Below, one piece after another: positions 33,476 through 39,760 of a stretch of DNA of 64,000 nt (position 1 is its first letter; each line of letters begins with the position of its first letter). Location: assembly GCF_024160875.1 (NCBI RefSeq), contig NZ_JAIULA010000010.1, positions 1 to 64,000 on the forward strand, in the 5' to 3' direction. Source of the stretch: Ligilactobacillus ubinensis (GTDB lineage Bacteria > Bacillota > Bacilli > Lactobacillales > Lactobacillaceae). The position numbers and the translations under genes are program-made. The notes beneath the pieces are model-generated. The model saw only the letters and a program-made list of their open reading frames with translations, had not been told where the DNA came from and ran no database searches.

Positions 33476-33586
33476 TTACTCAACATTTTTCTTAGAGTCG
33501 GCTGCAACCGACTCTTTTTTGTGCTCAAAAAACGTACATATGCTTGCTATTGCTATGCAAGCTAGTATTATCAATAGACTTTTCAT
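33476..33586 (-). CDS. Small 36-residue membrane peptide
   Basis: ATG 33586 overlaps the previous stop (ATGA) behind a perfect GAGGAGGAAGA site. Ends at TAA 33476. One membrane segment (about residues 3-19) then a charged tail. Its coding sequence contains a perfect 8-bp hairpin that reads as a terminator on the other strand. Confidence 0.6.
   Translation of the reverse strand: MKSLLIILACIAIASICTFFEHKKESVAADSKKNVE
33494..33520 (+). terminator. Plus-strand terminator hairpin inside the minus-strand operon
   Basis: AGAGTCGG-CTGCAA-CCGACTCT followed by TTTTTT on the plus strand (stem 33494-33515). It cannot end the minus-strand operon, since the other side has no T-run. It would stop antisense transcription coming from the recT side. 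Confidence 0.6.
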
Positions 33587-33744
33587 TCTTCCTCCTCATC
33601 TGGATATGGCTTCATCATCAATCTAATTGTGATTAGTGCTAAGCCAATTCCTAACAAAATAGTGCTCATATAGTTGTGATTAGTGAACATCATCCAAGCC
33701 ACTGAAAAGCCGATGATGAACGTTGCTGTTAAGTTAGCTTTCAT
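33583..33744 (-). CDS. Small 53-residue two-TM protein
   Basis: ATG 33744 overlaps the previous stop (ATGA), GGAGGAATTGGA upstream. Ends at TGA 33583. Two membrane segments (about 4-20 and 26-43) and an acidic end P-Y-P-D-E-E-E-E. The three small genes here are translationally coupled. Unknown function. Confidence 0.65.
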   Translation of the reverse strand: MKANLTATFIIGFSVAWMMFTNHNYMSTILLGIGLALITIRLMMKPYPDEEEE

Positions 33745-33926
33745 TCCAATTCCTCCAATGCTGCAAATATTTTGTTACCATCTTCAAACAAAAATTCGCT
33801 GTAAATATCTCCTAAAGTTGAAAGTTGTTCCACAGTAAATTCTCTGAATATGTTTTTTTCAGTATCATATCGAGACTTTGCCTTAATTAATTTTGTTAAT
33901 CTGTCATCTAATATCGTTATTTCCAT
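33741..33926 (-). CDS. Hypothetical early phage protein
   Basis: 61 residues, helical, acidic, with a GGGAGGTAAAAACC site. No domain recognised. Coupled to the small membrane protein that follows. Confidence 0.65.
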   Translation of the reverse strand: MEITILDDRLTKLIKAKSRYDTEKNIFREFTVEQLSTLGDIYSEFLFEDGNKIFAALEELE

Positions 33927-33941
33927 GGTTTTTACCTCCCA

Positions 33942-34157
33942 CTACAATCTTGCTAACACTTTAAATCTGTTCTGTGACTTCCATATCAGAAATTCCTGAA
34001 GTATTTCTTCATCAATCCATACTTCTTTGTTTGAAGGCCTGATAATTGCATCTCTGTATTCAGATTCGAGTATTTCTTTTGTGAAAGCTTGATATTTGCT
34101 TTCTTTGTAGCCATACTTACGTTTAAATTCATCTTTTGACAGCCACGCTCTTACCAT
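33942..34157 (-). CDS. DUF771-like phage DNA-binding protein
   Basis: 71 residues from ATG 34157, which has GAGGAG 8 nt upstream. Starts M-V-R-A-W-L-S-K-D-E-F-K-R-K-Y-G-Y, then I-R-P-S-N-K-E-V-W-I-D and F-L-I-W-K, the pattern of DUF771 proteins (excisionase-like winged helix) in the early block of lactococcal and lactobacillus phages. Probably DNA-binding; exact role unknown. Confidence 0.65.
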   Translation of the reverse strand: MVRAWLSKDEFKRKYGYKESKYQAFTKEILESEYRDAIIRPSNKEVWIDEEILQEFLIWKSQNRFKVLARL

Positions 34158-34162
34158 ATTCA

Positions 34163-34666
34163 TCACTCCTCGTTTTGTTTATTTACTTCTTGTAAAATAT
34201 CGTATGGATCCATTTGAGCTTCTTCACATGCTTTAAAAAATGAAAGCATTTCAACTGCCATCTCTTCGGCAAATTCCTTTAAATATCGTTCCGTAACCTC
34301 GTTTTGTGACATTGTTCTTTTTTGATATGGAATCATAAATATTTTGTACGCTTTGTCATCCAATTGTTGACGTTCAAGTTCTTCGTTATCTCTCAATTCT
34401 CGAATTAAAAAGCTATCTTCTGGATGGCTTAAATCTTTAGTAGTGCGTTCTAGCAACGTTCCAAAATATTCTGCTGCTGCATGGTTACCAAAATGCACAT
34501 CATGCAAAACATCTTGCATTTCTTTAGCTTTTTGAACTGATATATGCCTATATGCAGTTTTGTAATTTGATACTGCTTGACCAGACAGATGGATCATTCT
34601 GCCTAATTCGGTGGGTGTTAAATCTAGTCTTTTCATGGCTTTTCCTAAGGTTATTGATAAATTCAT
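34163..34666 (-). CDS. Helix-turn-helix early regulator
   Basis: 167 residues. N-terminal helix-turn-helix (L-T-P-T-E-L-G-R-M-I-H-L-S-G-Q-A-V-S-N-Y-K, about 16-36), then a long charged helical region (about 60-165). It is the first substantial gene of the early block after the structured RNA region. Likely DNA-binding regulator; not a recognised family beyond the motif. Confidence 0.7.
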   Translation of the reverse strand: MNLSITLGKAMKRLDLTPTELGRMIHLSGQAVSNYKTAYRHISVQKAKEMQDVLHDVHFGNHAAAEYFGTLLERTTKDLSHPEDSFLIRELRDNEELERQQLDDKAYKIFMIPYQKRTMSQNEVTERYLKEFAEEMAVEMLSFFKACEEAQMDPYDILQEVNKQNEE

Positions 34667-34711
34667 AGTAACTTCTCTCCTTTAAACATTCCTTTTAAAA
34701 GAATATTTCGA

Positions 34712-34717
34712 TATAAT
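34712..34717 (+). promoter_or_regulatory. Possible -10 box of the 34.7-35.06 kb RNA
   Basis: TATAAT at 34712-34717 on the plus strand. The -35 at 17 nt (TTCCTT) is poor. It points into the structured region ending in the terminator at 35016-35050. Confidence 0.4.
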
Positions 34718-34723
34718 ATTTTT

Positions 34724-35053
34724 GAGTTTAAATTGTGAAAGGGGCTGATAGGCTTTGGAAACATTTTTGATCTCAACTGTGCCTCAATAGAGTTTGATAT
34801 TTACCTATGTGCGTTCTCTTTCCACACCGTAGCTGACCAGCAGCATTAAAATGGAATTAACCATGGATGGGTCTGAAATTCCCTAACCGGAACGGAAGAA
34901 ATGTTTGGGGTTGATGAAAGAAATATGTTCTCTATTTTTAATTGCAGTGTTGGGTGCGATACCAACAAAGTATTAAAGGTAAGCTAGCGATTACCGTAGG
35001 CTTTTAAAATTTCGCAGCTTGTTCAAGCGCTAGATTGGGCAAGCTTTTTTATT
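34724..35053 (+). ncRNA. Unidentified structured RNA of about 330 nt
   Basis: This gene-free stretch starts after a TATAAT box and ends in a strong terminator (stem 35017-35044, GCTTGTTCAA with TTGGGCAAGC, then a T-run). Inside are perfect local helices: GGAATT/AATTCC (34853-34882), GTTGG/CCAAC (34949-34966), GGTAA/TTACC (34978-34995) and GCTG/CAGC (34832-34843). It is antisense to the early lytic transcript and convergent with the start-less XRE gene. Base composition is richer in G than the flanks. I cannot name the family. The known large phage RNAs GOLLD and ROOL are longer. Confidence 0.55.
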
Positions 35054-35237
35054 TGAATAATCTATTAACATTGAAATCTTTATATTTTTCCTTTATTCTC
35101 TTTAACAATTCAAAACTCGGATTTACAAAATCGTTCTCCAACTTTACGTAATGTGAATATGATATTTGCAAAACATCTGCCATTTCCTGCTGTTTTAGAC
35201 CTTTTTTCTTCCTAAATTCTTTAAGATATGAATTGAT
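35049..35237 (-). pseudogene. XRE-family HTH gene lacking a normal start codon
   Basis: The frame 35237-35049 encodes a complete small Cro-like helix-turn-helix protein (L-K-E-F-R-K-K-K-G-L-K-Q-Q-E-M-A-D then S-Y-S-H-Y-V-K-L-E-N). Between the in-frame TGA upstream and the conserved part there is no ATG, GTG or TTG. AAGGTGAGG (35250-35242) is placed as a ribosome site for an ATC codon at 35237. Either the start has mutated, or a rare non-AUG start or a frameshift from an overlapping 18-codon ORF (ATG 35276) is used. The 170 nt upstream contain the hairpin at 35259-35288 and nothing else I can name. Confidence 0.5.
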
Positions 35238-35258
35238 ATATCCTCACCTTCTTAATTG

Positions 35259-35288
35259 CGTGTATGATGTCAGCCATACACGGGTTTT
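35259..35288 (+). terminator. Hairpin CGTGTATG/CATACACG with plus-strand T-run
   Basis: 8-bp perfect stem (35259-35266 with 35275-35282), loop ATGTCAGC, followed on the plus strand by GGTTTTT. It could be a terminator for plus-strand RNA or an operator in front of the small XRE gene. Confidence 0.45.
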
Positions 35289-35409
35289 TCCTGTAGAATA
35301 AAATTAGAAACTTAGTTAAAATGTTCCTCCTGTACTTTGAAAACTTGATATTTAAATGATATTCTCTAGTTACTGACACATTTGCCTAGTAATTGAAAGG
35401 AGAATAATA

Positions 35410-35802
35410 ATGACAAACTATCGAAAATTGTTTCTAACTTGGATTCAATCAATGCAACAAATTACTGAATTAGATACTCCAGAAATAGCAGAGAACTCTG
35501 AATTAAAACTAGTTGTTGTAACATCTGCCGGAATTTTTGAAGGAAAAATTCATCTTCCAGAAGAAAATAAATTTCAAGAAGATTTAATAGGTTCTTCATG
35601 GCTAGAATATGTTAAGCAAGACAATGTGCATGAGGCACTTCTTTCCAATCACGATGATCTTCAATTAAATTCGATATGGCTTTCGGATGTAACTGAATTG
35701 AACACAAAAACTACATTCCAACGCCTTGTGATTTTTGTTGAAGAAGTTGTAGCTGTAACACTCTCTGGAAATCTAAATTTGAATACTGACGATCAAAAGT
35801 AA
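35410..35802 (+). CDS. Hypothetical plus-strand phage protein
   Basis: 130 residues, acidic, mixed alpha/beta, no signal or membrane segment. AAAGGAGAATAATA is its ribosome site. It is a single plus-strand gene inside the minus-strand early block, between the antirepressor side and the RNA region, and its last 92 nt overlap the small minus-strand gene 35711-35890. Function not recognised. It may act in the lysogenic state because it points with the lysogeny genes. Confidence 0.65.
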   Translation: MTNYRKLFLTWIQSMQQITELDTPEIAENSELKLVVVTSAGIFEGKIHLPEENKFQEDLIGSSWLEYVKQDNVHEALLSNHDDLQLNSIWLSDVTELNTKTTFQRLVIFVEEVVAVTLSGNLNLNTDDQK

Positions 35803-35890
35803 TTGTTTTCAATTCGTGTTCCTCGCTACCACTAATAGCTTGGAGCACGTTTTTTATTTCTTCCGTGTCGCCTTCGATTGTTAATTTCAT
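35711..35890 (-). CDS. Small 59-residue early phage protein
   Basis: ATG 35890 behind AAAGGAGTGATTAC, an excellent site, to TAG 35711. The start M-K-L-T-I-E-G-D-T-E-E-I-K-N-V-L-Q-A-I matches a small protein often found after antirepressor genes in lactobacillus phages. The C-terminal half runs antisense through the 3' end of the opposite gene and may be an extension caused by loss of a stop. Confidence 0.6.
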   Translation of the reverse strand: MKLTIEGDTEEIKNVLQAISGSEEHELKTITFDRQYSNLDFQRVLQLQLLQQKSQGVGM

Positions 35891-35894
35891 GTAA

Positions 35895-36596
35895 TCACTC
35901 CTTTACGTTTTCTTTAATGAACTCTCTGCCTTTATCAGTCCACATTTGCGAATTACGTCTGCTACTCATATCCTTATATCCTCTTCCTTGATAAGGAAAA
36001 TATAAGTGCCACAGTCCTTTTTGAAAGTAGATAATCCGTTTCTTGTTTAGTTCTTTGTTCAATAATCTTGCAGATGTGAGCCCACAGTATTCAGCTACTT
36101 CTTCCGTGGTGTATAACACGTTTATTGGTTTACTTTGTTTCAAAACTTCTTTTTCAAAATCTGGTTGTGTAAGCTGTGCTTTAAGCTTCTCGTTTTCGTC
36201 AACTTTTTCCACAAGTTGATGTAATGCTTCTGCATAAGTTCTTGGCAATGAAACTTGATTACGATTTTTGATTTCATCTGCCATGCGATTAAACTGTGCG
36301 ATATATTGAAGCTTGAATTGTGTCGCCTTACGCCCGTTGAATCCCATGACCAACAATGTGAAACCATCTTTATTCATGTAGTACATTGGATAACTTCGAG
36401 AATTATTTTTGACGGTGTATCTATCTTCCAGAAACATTGATATATCAACAGAGCTCACTTTTGAGCTTTCTAAAATAAGATTCCTAACATCTCGAACAAT
36501 ATTTTTATGTTCTTTTCCAAATGTCTTTGCGACATCTAAACTCGTTGTGACTGGTTGGTCGTTTTTTACTATTACTAGACTTTCCACGTTATCCAT
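35895..36596 (-). CDS. Rha/ANT-type phage antirepressor
   Basis: 233 residues. Residues about 5-105 are a Rha-type domain (S-L-D-V-A-K-T-F-G-K-E-H-K-N-I-V-R-D, M-N-K-D-G-F-T-L-L-V-M-G-F-N-G-R-K-A). Residues about 155-230 form a KilAC/ANT-like C-terminal DNA-binding module (Y-T-T-E-E-V-A-E-Y-C-G-L). A coiled linker joins them. Antirepressors of this type oppose CI during induction. It is the second lytic gene, after cro. Confidence 0.85.
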   Translation of the reverse strand: MDNVESLVIVKNDQPVTTSLDVAKTFGKEHKNIVRDVRNLILESSKVSSVDISMFLEDRYTVKNNSRSYPMYYMNKDGFTLLVMGFNGRKATQFKLQYIAQFNRMADEIKNRNQVSLPRTYAEALHQLVEKVDENEKLKAQLTQPDFEKEVLKQSKPINVLYTTEEVAEYCGLTSARLLNKELNKKRIIYFQKGLWHLYFPYQGRGYKDMSSRRNSQMWTDKGREFIKENVKE

Positions 36597-36610
36597 CTCC
36601 TTTATGTTTA

Positions 36611-36623
36611 CTACTTATAGTAG
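36611..36623. promoter_or_regulatory. Operator copy at the end of cro
   Basis: CTACTTATAGTAG, one mismatch from the switch operator consensus, lies over the cro stop codon and just before the antirepressor gene. A distant fifth site allows looping or control of antirepressor expression. Confidence 0.55.
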
Positions 36624-36814
36624 CAAAAAGCTGTACTAAAAATAACCTCTTTAGGTACTCCAAAATAGTCCTCTATCTTTTGCATAACTTGTGGTGACGG
36701 AGTACGGTATCCGTTCTCGTAAGCAGTTATACTTTTGGGGCTAATTTGTAGGCTTTCTGCCAATTTCTTTTGTGTTAGATTATGATTCTTACGTAACTTA
36801 GCTAATTCACTCAT
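36611..36814 (-). CDS. cro: Cro-like repressor
   Basis: 67 residues from ATG 36814 (GAGGTGAGTTT site). XRE helix-turn-helix: L-R-K-N-H-N-L-T-Q-K-K-L-A-E-S-L-Q-I-S-P-K-S-I-T-A-Y-E-N-G. First gene of the lytic arm, divergent from the CI gene, with the shared operators between. A fifth operator copy overlaps its own 3' end. It shuts off the lysogeny promoter after induction. Confidence 0.85.
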   Translation of the reverse strand: MSELAKLRKNHNLTQKKLAESLQISPKSITAYENGYRTPSPQVMQKIEDYFGVPKEVIFSTAFCYYK

Positions 36815-36834
36815 AAACTCACCTCTTTTCAACA

Positions 36835-36943
36835 CTACTTTTAGTAGCAATTTACATTTATTATAATATACTACTAAAAGTAGTTAGTCAATACTTTTTT
36901 GCTACTTTTTGTAGTTTTTATCAAAAAAATCTACTTTTAGTAG
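36835..36943. promoter_or_regulatory. Genetic switch: four palindromic operators between cro and repressor
   Basis: 13-bp palindromes CTACTTTTAGTAG at 36835-36847 and 36931-36943, its reverse complement at 36871-36883, and a variant CTACTTTTTGTAG at 36902-36914. The 36871 site lies in the spacer of the cro promoter, so a bound repressor blocks it. The 36931 site is just upstream of the CI-side -10 region. Centres are 36, 31 and 29 bp apart, close to three helical turns, favouring cooperative binding. Confidence 0.85.
36863..36891 (-). promoter_or_regulatory. Lytic promoter driving cro
   Basis: On the minus strand TTGACT (36891-36886), 17-nt spacer containing an operator, TATTAT (36868-36863). 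Transcription enters cro and the whole early block. Confidence 0.75.
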
Positions 36944-36978
36944 TATTATCATATTATATTAAGAAAGGATGCTACTAT

Positions 36979-37335
36979 ATGTTCTCACAAAAATTAAAGG
37001 AATTAAGACTTAACAAAAATTATACACAAGAATATGTAGGCAAAATATTGCACGTTTCTTATAAAACAGTAGGTGCTTGGGAACGTGGGACTAGGCAACC
37101 AACTGTTGAAGCGATACAAGGCATTTCAAAACTATTTGGTGTTTCAACAGATTATCTTCTTGATAGAGAAAATAAAACATCAAATAATTCAGATGAAAAG
37201 GATCTAAAAGACTTCCTAGACCAAAATCTTGAAAAAGGTATGACTTATGCGGATAAGGAACTTACAGAAGAAGACAAAGAACGACTAAAAATTGCCTTAA
37301 CACAAGTTTTCTGGAAGTATCATAAAAAAGATTAA
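36979..37335 (+). CDS. CI/ImmR-type prophage repressor
   Basis: 118 residues. XRE helix-turn-helix at about 5-60 (L-R-L-N-K-N-Y-T-Q-E-Y-V-G-K-I-L-H-V-S-Y-K-T-V-G-A-W-E-R-G), then an acidic C-terminal helix region. It has no LexA-type self-cleavage domain, so it cannot autodigest on RecA signal. Instead it is followed 12 nt later by an ImmA-type protease, as in ImmR/ImmA of ICEBs1. It binds the palindromes upstream to hold lysogeny. Site AAGAAAGGATG upstream. Confidence 0.88.
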   Translation: MFSQKLKELRLNKNYTQEYVGKILHVSYKTVGAWERGTRQPTVEAIQGISKLFGVSTDYLLDRENKTSNNSDEKDLKDFLDQNLEKGMTYADKELTEEDKERLKIALTQVFWKYHKKD

Positions 37336-37347
37336 AGGTGTGTTGCT

Positions 37348-37749
37348 ATGGGGAAATACGAGAATGAAGCAGTTGTTTTAGCTAGGGAATATAATACGAG
37401 TAATCCATTTTGTATTTGCAAAAACATGGGGATTCCAATTGAATACATCAATGTTGATAATCCACTTGGAGATACTATCTATTTAGACAGCTCCCCTGTT
37501 ATTCTTTTATCCAATACAATAGAGGAAGAATCTAAAAAATACGTTGTATGCGCGCATGAACTAGGTCATGTCGTGCTGCACAATGGTATACAAAATTATT
37601 ATTTGTTGAACAGAACTACTAAAAGGAAGATGGAATCGGAAGCTGATAGGTTCGCGAATGGATTGTTAGAGAAGTTCTCTATCGACGAATTTGGCGTTTC
37701 GTATGATTATTTTATTAATGGAGATTCATATAAAGGAAAAGGCGTGTAG
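37348..37749 (+). CDS. ImmA/IrrE-family metallopeptidase
   Basis: 133 residues. Zinc site H-E-L-G-H at residues 70-74 and the acidic third-ligand region E-S-E-A-D (about 96-100). ImmA proteases cleave their cognate repressor after DNA damage. The repressor here lacks its own cleavage domain, so this gene is the probable induction trigger. GGTGTG site. Its last codons overlap the long frame of the next gene. Confidence 0.88.
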   Translation: MGKYENEAVVLAREYNTSNPFCICKNMGIPIEYINVDNPLGDTIYLDSSPVILLSNTIEEESKKYVVCAHELGHVVLHNGIQNYYLLNRTTKRKMESEADRFANGLLEKFSIDEFGVSYDYFINGDSYKGKGV

Positions 37750-37753
37750 TAAT

Positions 37754-38776
37754 TTGGACTTAATAAAAAAATTGCTGGGTTGGATACTAGTGACAATTAA
37801 CTCTTTTTTTATAATGTTTCTTATGCTAACGGCAATATTAGAAACCCCTTTTGCTATAATTTTAGTCATTTTATTTATCCCTTTTTTGGTTATCGGGTTT
37901 AAGTTAGTTAACAAAAATCCTTTAGCCCCCTTTTTAAATAAATTACATAAATTCTATTCTTTAATTAAAAAGGGGTTTAACGAAGAAAAGGAAAAAGCAT
38001 TAATTAAAGAAAATGCTGAATTGAATGATTTAAAAAGAGAACTTGAAGTTAAAAAAAGAAAAGCATTAAATAGTTTTACTAATTGGGAAAGAGAAAAAGA
38101 TATTCAACGTATATTATTATTGCTAAAGATACGACAACATATACTTTTGTTAGAAGAAATTAGCAATTCGATTTCTACTAACAAAAAAATATACTATGTT
38201 GAAATGTTGGATTCAGCAATTAACGAAAAAGAAAAAATACTAAAAAATAGAAAAAATGATTTGGTAAAAGTAAACAACTCCATAGATAAACTAAACGAAG
38301 AACTAGATACTGTCTCTTCTAAATATAAGAAAAGGAAGCAATACTTCACAGTTATTGGAGAAATAATTTATGACCGTGAAATTTCAATGCTTGATTCCAT
38401 AGATGGCATAGAATTCGAAAAATATATAGCTTATCTTTTCAAGTATTTAGGATACACTAATATAATAAGAACTCAAGACACCAACGACCAAGGACTAGAT
38501 GTTATTGCTGAAAAAAACGGCGAAAAAGTAGGAATTCAATGTAAATTATATTCATCACCCGTTGGAAATTTCGCAGTACAGCAAGTGATAGCTGGTAAAA
38601 CATTTTATAAGCTTGATAAAGCAATGGTAATAACGAACAATTTCTTTACAGATAGTGCTATGAAACTTGCGTTTGGTACAGATGTTATCCTAATGGATAA
38701 AGGCAAATTAAATAAGCTTATTCACGAAATTGCATGCTCAGGAGAATATTTACCATATAATAATGATTGTCATTAG
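37754..38776 (+). CDS. Membrane-anchored Mrr-like restriction endonuclease
   Basis: About 340 residues if TTG 37754 is used; an in-frame ATG at 37718 inside immA is the alternative. Two membrane segments (about 6-28 and 33-52), a long coiled coil (about 70-205), then an Mrr-type nuclease domain (about 220-320). That domain has F-E-K-Y-I-A-Y-L-F, D-Q-G-L-D-V-I-A and V-G-I-Q-C-K-L-Y, the PD-(D/E)XK catalytic Asp and Q-x-K. Mrr proteins cut modified or foreign DNA. Encoded in the repressor operon, it would be expressed in the lysogen and may exclude incoming DNA at the membrane. That role is inferred. Confidence 0.8.
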   Translation: MDLIKKLLGWILVTINSFFIMFLMLTAILETPFAIILVILFIPFLVIGFKLVNKNPLAPFLNKLHKFYSLIKKGFNEEKEKALIKENAELNDLKRELEVKKRKALNSFTNWEREKDIQRILLLLKIRQHILLLEEISNSISTNKKIYYVEMLDSAINEKEKILKNRKNDLVKVNNSIDKLNEELDTVSSKYKKRKQYFTVIGEIIYDREISMLDSIDGIEFEKYIAYLFKYLGYTNIIRTQDTNDQGLDVIAEKNGEKVGIQCKLYSSPVGNFAVQQVIAGKTFYKLDKAMVITNNFFTDSAMKLAFGTDVILMDKGKLNKLIHEIACSGEYLPYNNDCH

Positions 38777-38838
38777 CTATTAATAGTTTGATTGAAAAAT
38801 AGATTTGTATGGGGATTACATGGAGGGATTCTTAAACC

Positions 38839-38919
38839 ATTGACATAAAAATATCTGCCACGAAAGCTCTTTTAACTGTCGCTGGATTATCAATAACAAT
38901 AATTGGACTACTGAATTAA
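38839..38919 (+). other. Possible 26-codon membrane peptide with a non-standard start, or a remnant
   Basis: An open frame from ATT 38839 to TAA 38917-38919 encodes a hydrophobic segment (L-L-T-V-A-G-L-S-I-T-I-I-G-L-L). GGAGGG lies 11 nt upstream. There is no ATG, GTG or TTG in frame. Restoring ATG would need one or two base changes, so a decayed small gene is as likely as an ATT start. Otherwise 38777-38945 holds nothing I can support. Confidence 0.3.
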
Positions 38920-38945
38920 ATTTCTATAATATTTTTTGAAATATT

Positions 38946-38954
38946 TGGTATAAT
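38946..38954 (+). promoter_or_regulatory. Extended -10 promoter of the first small RNA
   Basis: TGG-TATAAT (TG at 38946, TATAAT 38949-38954) is an extended -10 box with no clear -35. It starts the RNA that ends at 39051. Confidence 0.6.
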
Positions 38955-38960
38955 TAACGT

Positions 38961-39051
38961 ATGGGCAGGTCAAACTGTCGACCTATTAAGGTCTCAAATC
39001 AGATGTGCTTCCATAGGCGAGCGTTATACTATTATGTATAACGCTCTTTTT
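38961..39051 (+). ncRNA. Small terminator-ended RNA (first of three)
   Basis: About 90 nt. TATGG near the 5' end can pair with CCATA at 39011-39015, enclosing a hairpin AGGTC/GACCT (38967-38983). It ends in an 11-bp perfect terminator stem (39019-39029 with 39036-39046) and T5. It resembles the two RNAs in front of the Abi_2 genes in layout and shares CAGGTC with the third. The gene after it, however, has a normal ribosome site and is not an Abi protein. Confidence 0.55.
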
Positions 39052-39072
39052 ATATCTAAGGAGGGATTAGTT

Positions 39073-39702
39073 ATGGAAGAAAAGAAAGAACCTAAGTTTT
39101 GGAAAGGCGATCCTGTTGGTGGATTCGCTAGTGGGCTAATGGCTGGCATTGTTGCTGGAATAATCAATATTTTATTTCTTCATTGGTGGCATATAGGGAT
39201 TATTGTGTTTATAGGTGTTTGGTTGTTCCAAGGTACGCAACCGCAATTTAAAGAACGTGCTGATAAAAGAGACAAAGAAAACGCTAAGTATAAAGAAGCA
39301 GAAGAATTTGTTCAGAATTTACCCGATCGCACAAAACATATTGGTGGGGTTCCTATCGACGGTACTTTCAAACCTATTCAAAAAGAAAAACGTGTTCGTA
39401 AGCCTTTAGGTGCATTGGTTTGCCCACATTGTAAGTCTGCAAACATTCAAGTAATTGAACGAGAAATAAACACAAAAACTAAAAGAACAACATCTGTTGA
39501 TTTGAACCCACTTCACCCTTTAACGGTTTTTGATCACCACGAAAAAAAGATTAAAAAGAAAAAATTTTCTGGTAAAAAAGCACTTCTAGCTGCTTCAACT
39601 GCAGGTTTCACAGCTATTACACCTGGCATAGGATTGAGGACTAAAAATAAACAAACCAAATATCAGTGCCGAGATTGTGGCAAAGTATGGGTTGGTAAAT
39701 AA
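39073..39702 (+). CDS. Zinc-ribbon membrane protein of the lysogeny arm
   Basis: 209 residues from ATG 39073, which has AAGGAGG 8 nt upstream (an upstream in-frame ATG lies in the terminator and is rejected). Two membrane segments (about 17-34 and 37-53), a charged region, then C-P-H-C (about 119-122) and C-R-D-C (about 199-202), two halves of one zinc ribbon separated by about 77 residues. I recognise no named family. Location among conversion genes suggests a role in superinfection immunity, unproven. Confidence 0.7.
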   Translation: MEEKKEPKFWKGDPVGGFASGLMAGIVAGIINILFLHWWHIGIIVFIGVWLFQGTQPQFKERADKRDKENAKYKEAEEFVQNLPDRTKHIGGVPIDGTFKPIQKEKRVRKPLGALVCPHCKSANIQVIEREINTKTKRTTSVDLNPLHPLTVFDHHEKKIKKKKFSGKKALLAASTAGFTAITPGIGLRTKNKQTKYQCRDCGKVWVGK

Positions 39703-39760
39703 TTTTTGTCCAAATACTGATGACTTTAAAAGCTGAATACTAGGTTCGGGGGAACTATTT

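Noticed and set aside
34741-34765. GGGGCTGAT start resembling the 5' end of tmRNA
   Set aside because: There is no tRNA-like acceptor, T-loop or CCA end, and no tag ORF pattern. The similarity stops after about 9 nt.
34901-34987. 28-codon ORF with GGAAG upstream inside the structured RNA
   Set aside because: It overlaps three RNA helices, has no signal or domain, and its composition follows the RNA. Kept as part of the RNA region only.
39034-39072. Upstream start for the zinc-ribbon membrane protein
   Set aside because: That ATG is in the terminator loop of the small RNA; ATG 39073 has AAGGAGG at the right distance.
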